DNA from: Gammaproteobacteria bacterium
GTDB taxonomy: Bacteria > Pseudomonadota > Gammaproteobacteria > Burkholderiales > Burkholderiaceae_B
Direction: 5' to 3'
DNA: 34,817 bases
Assembly: GCA_030832095.1 (NCBI GenBank)
Contig: JAURJT010000046.1
Coordinates: 1 to 34,817 of the forward strand
Shown here piece by piece: positions 31,733 through 34,817 of this stretch. The number at the start of each line of letters is the position of its first letter. The stretch's first letter is position 1. The notes under the pieces are model-generated. The model was not told the DNA's origin. It ran no database searches and saw only the letters and a program-made list of their open reading frames with translations. Both the position numbers and the translations under genes were made by a program.

Positions 31733-32689
31733 ATGAAGCAAATCTTACGGGCGGTTCTTTTGACGATGGCTTTCGCGCCTTTGCTCGCGGCTGCGCAAAC
31801 TTACCCTGACAAACCAGTCAAAATGATTGTGCCTTACCCGGCAGGCGGCCCTGCGGATCAGATCGCCCGTGAACTTGCGAACGGATTGTCACAAGCGCTG
31901 GGTCAAACCTTTGTGATCGAAACAAAAGGTGGGGGTAGTGGTTCGATCGGAACAGGCTTTGTCGCCAAAGCGGCCCCTGATGGCTATACGCTGTTAGCTA
32001 GCGCCGGTGCACCTCACACTGCAGTACCCGTCTTTAGCTCAAATCCACCATACGACGGCATTAAAGAATTTTTGCCAATTTTGATGCTGATTGATGTGCC
32101 AAATGTGATGGTGATTGGCCCTCACATTAAAGCGACCAACGTCAAAGAGTTCATTGAGTTAGCCAAAACTAAAGTGATGACTTATGGGTCAAGCGGTACG
32201 GGTAGCTCAACCCATCTCGCGGGCGAGATTCTTCAAATTGAAGCGAAGATCAAAATGACCCACGTGCCGTATAAAGGGGCTGCACCCGTCGTCAACGATA
32301 TGCTGGGCGGGCATGTTGACGTCTCTTTCTTAAATTTATCGGCCATGCTGCCACATATTAAGTCGGGCAAGCTTCGCGCCATTGGCCTGTCTTCGCAGAC
32401 GCGTGCAAAGGCGCTGCCTGAGGTGCCGACCATGGCTGAGCAAGGTACGCCCAACAATACGGGTTCGTGGTATGGTTTACTCGCCCCCGCCGGCACGCCA
32501 GAGCATGTAGTGCGTGTGTTGTACGATGCGAGCGTGAAGTATTTTTCGCAACCTGAAGTGCGTGCTCGTGTCGAGGCTTCGGGTTCAGAGCTCAAAATGC
32601 TCAATCCGAAACAGTTTTTGGCTGCGATGATTGAAGAAAAGCGCCAACTGGCCGAGCTAAACAAGATTTTGAATATTAAGATGGATTGA
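31733..32689 (+). CDS. Bug/TctC-family periplasmic solute receptor 2
   Basis: A 318-residue receptor like the one at 22464-23426 but clearly diverged. Signal peptide MKQILRAVLLTMAFAPLLAA (cut near 21, before QTYPDKPVKM), then IVPYPAGGPADQIARELA, GGGSGSIGTGFVAKAAPDG and VPYKGAAPVVNDMLGGHVDV, the cleft-lining blocks. ATG 31733 is chosen because AAGGGG is spaced 6 bases before it; the in-frame ATG at 31727 overlaps that ribosome binding site. It lies between the MBL hydrolase and the fused CoA-transferase, so each of the two divergent operons has its own receptor. Confidence 0.92.
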   Translation: MKQILRAVLLTMAFAPLLAAAQTYPDKPVKMIVPYPAGGPADQIARELANGLSQALGQTFVIETKGGGSGSIGTGFVAKAAPDGYTLLASAGAPHTAVPVFSSNPPYDGIKEFLPILMLIDVPNVMVIGPHIKATNVKEFIELAKTKVMTYGSSGTGSSTHLAGEILQIEAKIKMTHVPYKGAAPVVNDMLGGHVDVSFLNLSAMLPHIKSGKLRAIGLSSQTRAKALPEVPTMAEQGTPNNTGSWYGLLAPAGTPEHVVRVLYDASVKYFSQPEVRARVEASGSELKMLNPKQFLAAMIEEKRQLAELNKILNIKMD

Positions 32690-32737
32690 GTCGTTTCGCT
32701 TAATTCGGGTATGTGAACTCATTAACAAAGGATCAGT

Positions 32738-34126
32738 ATGGATAAGGTAGTTGCCTCAGCCGCACAGGCAATCGCAGATATTCAAGCGGGCGCGAGTGTC
32801 GCAATCGCTGGGTTTGGTTTGGCACATCGTTTTCCAAACAATTTGATCTTTGCTTTGCGAGACAAAGGTACAACAGACCTGACCCTGGTGTGTAACTCAC
32901 TGGGTGCCGCTGGTGAAAAAGGCCAATTGTTAGTTGAAAACAATCAGGTTAAAAAACTAGTTGCTGCGTTCTCGATCAGAGCTGGCATGCAGACAGAAGG
33001 CGAAAAAAGGATCGCAGCAGGCACACTTGATGTCGAGCTCGTACCGCAAGGGATTTTGGTTGAACGCTGCCGCGCCGGGGGCGCTGGCATCCCAGCTTTT
33101 TACTCGCCAACCGGAGTCGATACCGATCTGGCTGAGGGTAAAGACATTCGTTATTTCAATGGCAAGCCACACGTGCTTGAGCATGCCATTCAGGTTGATT
33201 ATGCGTTCTTAAGTGCTTACCGCGCTGACCGTGCGGGCAATGTGCAGTTTCGCGGCGGTAGCGCTAACTTCAACTCAGCGTTTGCCAAGGCGGCAAAGAT
33301 TGCGATTGTTGAGGTTGAAGAAATTGTTGAAGTCGGTGAGTTGCCTCCTGAGTTAATCGATTTGCCTGGCATCTTTATTTCGCGCGTGCTTAAGATCACC
33401 GACATGATTGATGTCAAGACCTTGACCCGTGCTGAAAAACGGCCAGCGGATAGCGCGCGCACTTACAACGGCAAGCAAGCTCTGACTCGCAACGGTATTG
33501 CAAAAAATGCAGCGAAGATTGTCAAAGATAATACGTATGTGAATCTAGGCGTTGGTATCCCCACGCAAGTCTCGAACTTTTTGGGTGGTCGCGGCGTATG
33601 GTTGCACGCTGAAAACGGTGTGCTGGGTTACGGCGGCATTGTGTCAGGTGACGCAGTCGACCCCGATGTCTTTAACGCGGGTGGGCAATTCGTTGAGGCA
33701 GTGCCCGGCACGTCATTCTTTGAAAGCGTGATGTCCTTTGAAATGGCCCGTGGTGGCCATATCGATACCGTCATTCTGGGCGCCTACGAGGTCGATCAAG
33801 ACGGTAACGTTGCGAACTGGAGCATTACCGATGCGCGCCGCGGCGGTATTGGTGGCGCTATGGATTTGATCTCTGGTGAAGTCGAACTCATCATCGTGAT
33901 GGAACATGCCGACAGCAAGGGCAGAACCAAATTACCGCGTCGTTGCAAATACCCACTGACGGGGCGCGAATGCGTGGATTGGTTAGTGACTGATTTGGCA
34001 GTATTGCATTGGGTCAACGATCGCTTTGTGCTCGAGGCGATTGCTCCTGGCTTTACACCTGAAGAAGTCAAAGCGCTTGGCGAGATTGATTTTGCTGTGT
34101 CGCCAAATCTTCAGACCATGGAGTAA
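32738..34126 (+). CDS. Fused alpha-beta class I CoA-transferase (SCOT-like)
   Basis: A 462-residue protein joining both subunits: the alpha half (about 1-228; VAIAGFGLAHRFPNNLI, LVPQGILVERCRAGGAGIPA, IDLPGIFISRVLKI), a linker (about 229-247), and the beta half (about 248-462; VNLGVGIPTQVSNFLG, AENGVLGYGG with catalytic Glu292, RGGHIDTVILGAYEVDQDGN, KYPLTGRECVDWLVT). The family includes mitochondrial succinyl-CoA:3-oxoacid transferase and bacterial acetate/acyl CoA-transferases. G-F-G-L replaces the common G-F-G-x-x-G spacing, which may reflect a different acid substrate. Second of three CoA-transferases in this locus. The next gene follows after 33 bp. Confidence 0.92.
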   Translation: MDKVVASAAQAIADIQAGASVAIAGFGLAHRFPNNLIFALRDKGTTDLTLVCNSLGAAGEKGQLLVENNQVKKLVAAFSIRAGMQTEGEKRIAAGTLDVELVPQGILVERCRAGGAGIPAFYSPTGVDTDLAEGKDIRYFNGKPHVLEHAIQVDYAFLSAYRADRAGNVQFRGGSANFNSAFAKAAKIAIVEVEEIVEVGELPPELIDLPGIFISRVLKITDMIDVKTLTRAEKRPADSARTYNGKQALTRNGIAKNAAKIVKDNTYVNLGVGIPTQVSNFLGGRGVWLHAENGVLGYGGIVSGDAVDPDVFNAGGQFVEAVPGTSFFESVMSFEMARGGHIDTVILGAYEVDQDGNVANWSITDARRGGIGGAMDLISGEVELIIVMEHADSKGRTKLPRRCKYPLTGRECVDWLVTDLAVLHWVNDRFVLEAIAPGFTPEEVKALGEIDFAVSPNLQTME

Positions 34127-34159
34127 GGTGTTGAGGCCAACGGTGACGATGAGAAGAGT

Positions 34160-34817
34160 ATGAAGCTACCTCTTGAAGGGCTCAAGATTCTAGATCTTAG
34201 CCATGCGTTGGCTGGCCCCTTTTGTTCGACTATGTTGGCTGACTATGGTGCTCAAGTCATTAAGATTGAGCCACCAGGCAAAGGTGATATCGCTCGTGCG
34301 TGGGGCACCAAGTTACCTGGTGGTGAAACCGATTATTTTGTTGGGCTTCATCGCAATAAACAAGGTATCGTGCTCGACTTAAAAAACGCTGAAGGCAAAG
34401 AGACCTTTTTGCGAATGGTTGAGCGTTGTGATGTGGTGCTCGAAAATTTTCGTCCCGGCACGCTCGTTAAGTTAGGGATCGATTATGAAGTGGCGCGCAA
34501 GCGTAATCCGGGCATTATTTATTGTTCAATTTCAGGCTTTGGGCAAGACGGCCCTTATCGAGATCGCCCAGCACTTGATTTGATCGTCCAGGCCGAAAGC
34601 GGCATGATTAGCGCAACGGGCGATGAGGGTGGGCATGGTGCGCGTGCGGGCGTGTCGATTGCTGATCTAACCGCCGGTATGAATGCCGCCTTGGGCATCA
34701 TGATGGCCTTGCGTGCCAAAGACGCAACTGGGGTGGGGCAGTCGATCGACATTTCGATGCTCGAAGGCCAGCTCTCGTTGCTAAGCACCATGATTGGTGA
34801 TTATTTTTCGACGGGCA
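34160..34817 (+). CDS. CaiB/BaiF (class III) CoA-transferase, 5' part, cut by window end
   Basis: The open frame from ATG 34160 (GAGAAGAG just before) runs off the right edge after 219 codons, about half of the usual 380-400. It begins MKLPLEGLKILDLSHALAGP, then ADYGAQVIKIEPPGKGD, NKQGIVLDLKNAEGK, VVLENFRPGTLVKLGIDY and GFGQDGPYRDRPALDLIVQ, all hallmarks of the family. Asp140 in PALDL is the likely catalytic Asp that forms the aspartyl-CoA anhydride. It is the third CoA-transferase of the locus and probably uses a different donor/acceptor pair than the class I enzymes. Confidence 0.92.
   Translation, partial: MKLPLEGLKILDLSHALAGPFCSTMLADYGAQVIKIEPPGKGDIARAWGTKLPGGETDYFVGLHRNKQGIVLDLKNAEGKETFLRMVERCDVVLENFRPGTLVKLGIDYEVARKRNPGIIYCSISGFGQDGPYRDRPALDLIVQAESGMISATGDEGGHGARAGVSIADLTAGMNAALGIMMALRAKDATGVGQSIDISMLEGQLSLLSTMIGDYFSTG

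Overview
The window looks like a piece of a betaproteobacterial chromosome, most likely order Burkholderiales. The evidence is two Bug/TctC-type periplasmic solute receptors beside CoA-thioester catabolic genes, an autotransporter subtilase, a VgrG-DUF2169-pentapeptide-DUF3540-DUF4150 type VI secretion (T6SS) accessory set, and a proteobacterial-style yybP-ykoY riboswitch before a terC gene. I do not name a genus. No tRNA, rRNA, CRISPR array or replication origin was seen.

Bases 1-4.1 kb are an accessory, partly decayed region. It holds the 5' end of an IS3-family orfA running off the left edge, the C-terminal relic of a chromosomal gene next to it, a complete TacA/TacT-type toxin-antitoxin pair, a periplasmic metal-sensor/CpxP-like gene with an abnormal C-terminus, a DUF4188 gene, and a nucleotidyltransferase (NTP_transf_8) gene whose start abuts a 13-bp inverted repeat. 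A hicAB pair follows in which hicA has no visible start codon and hicB has lost its DNA-binding half. Two 35-bp direct repeats (34/35 identical) bracket 1.2-3.56 kb.

From 4.1 to 9.2 kb are a surface-adhesin-E-like secreted protein, an HMG-CoA-lyase-type enzyme, and a 985-residue subtilisin autotransporter. From 9.4 to 17.3 kb seven co-directional genes form an orphan T6SS spike module: short VgrG, a 499-residue unrecognised protein with two membrane segments plus beta-rich and coiled-coil parts, DUF2169, two pentapeptide-repeat proteins, DUF3540 and a PAAR-like DUF4150 protein. No sheath, tube or baseplate genes and no evident immunity gene are present.

From 17.4 to 18.5 kb (minus strand) a terC gene follows a manganese riboswitch and a strong hairpin. 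Its reading frame is intact only if a -1 shift occurs at an AAAAAAG slippery run. Next come an FkbM methyltransferase and an acyltransferase-3/SGNH protein (surface glycan modification), then trxC.

From 22.4 kb to the right edge are two divergent catabolic operons sharing a 181-bp control region that contains a perfect 16-bp palindrome. Leftward: enoyl-CoA hydratase, SDR, CoA-transferase A and B, nitronate-monooxygenase-like flavoprotein, MaoC hydratase, Bug receptor. Rightward: thiolase-like protein without the nucleophilic Cys, DUF35 zinc-ribbon partner, a tandem-repeat alpha/beta-barrel protein, MBL hydrolase, Bug receptor, fused CoA-transferase, and a class III (CaiB/BaiF) CoA-transferase cut by the window end. 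Together they suggest uptake, CoA activation and beta-oxidation or retro-aldol breakdown of an unidentified carboxylate; the substrate cannot be told from sequence alone.
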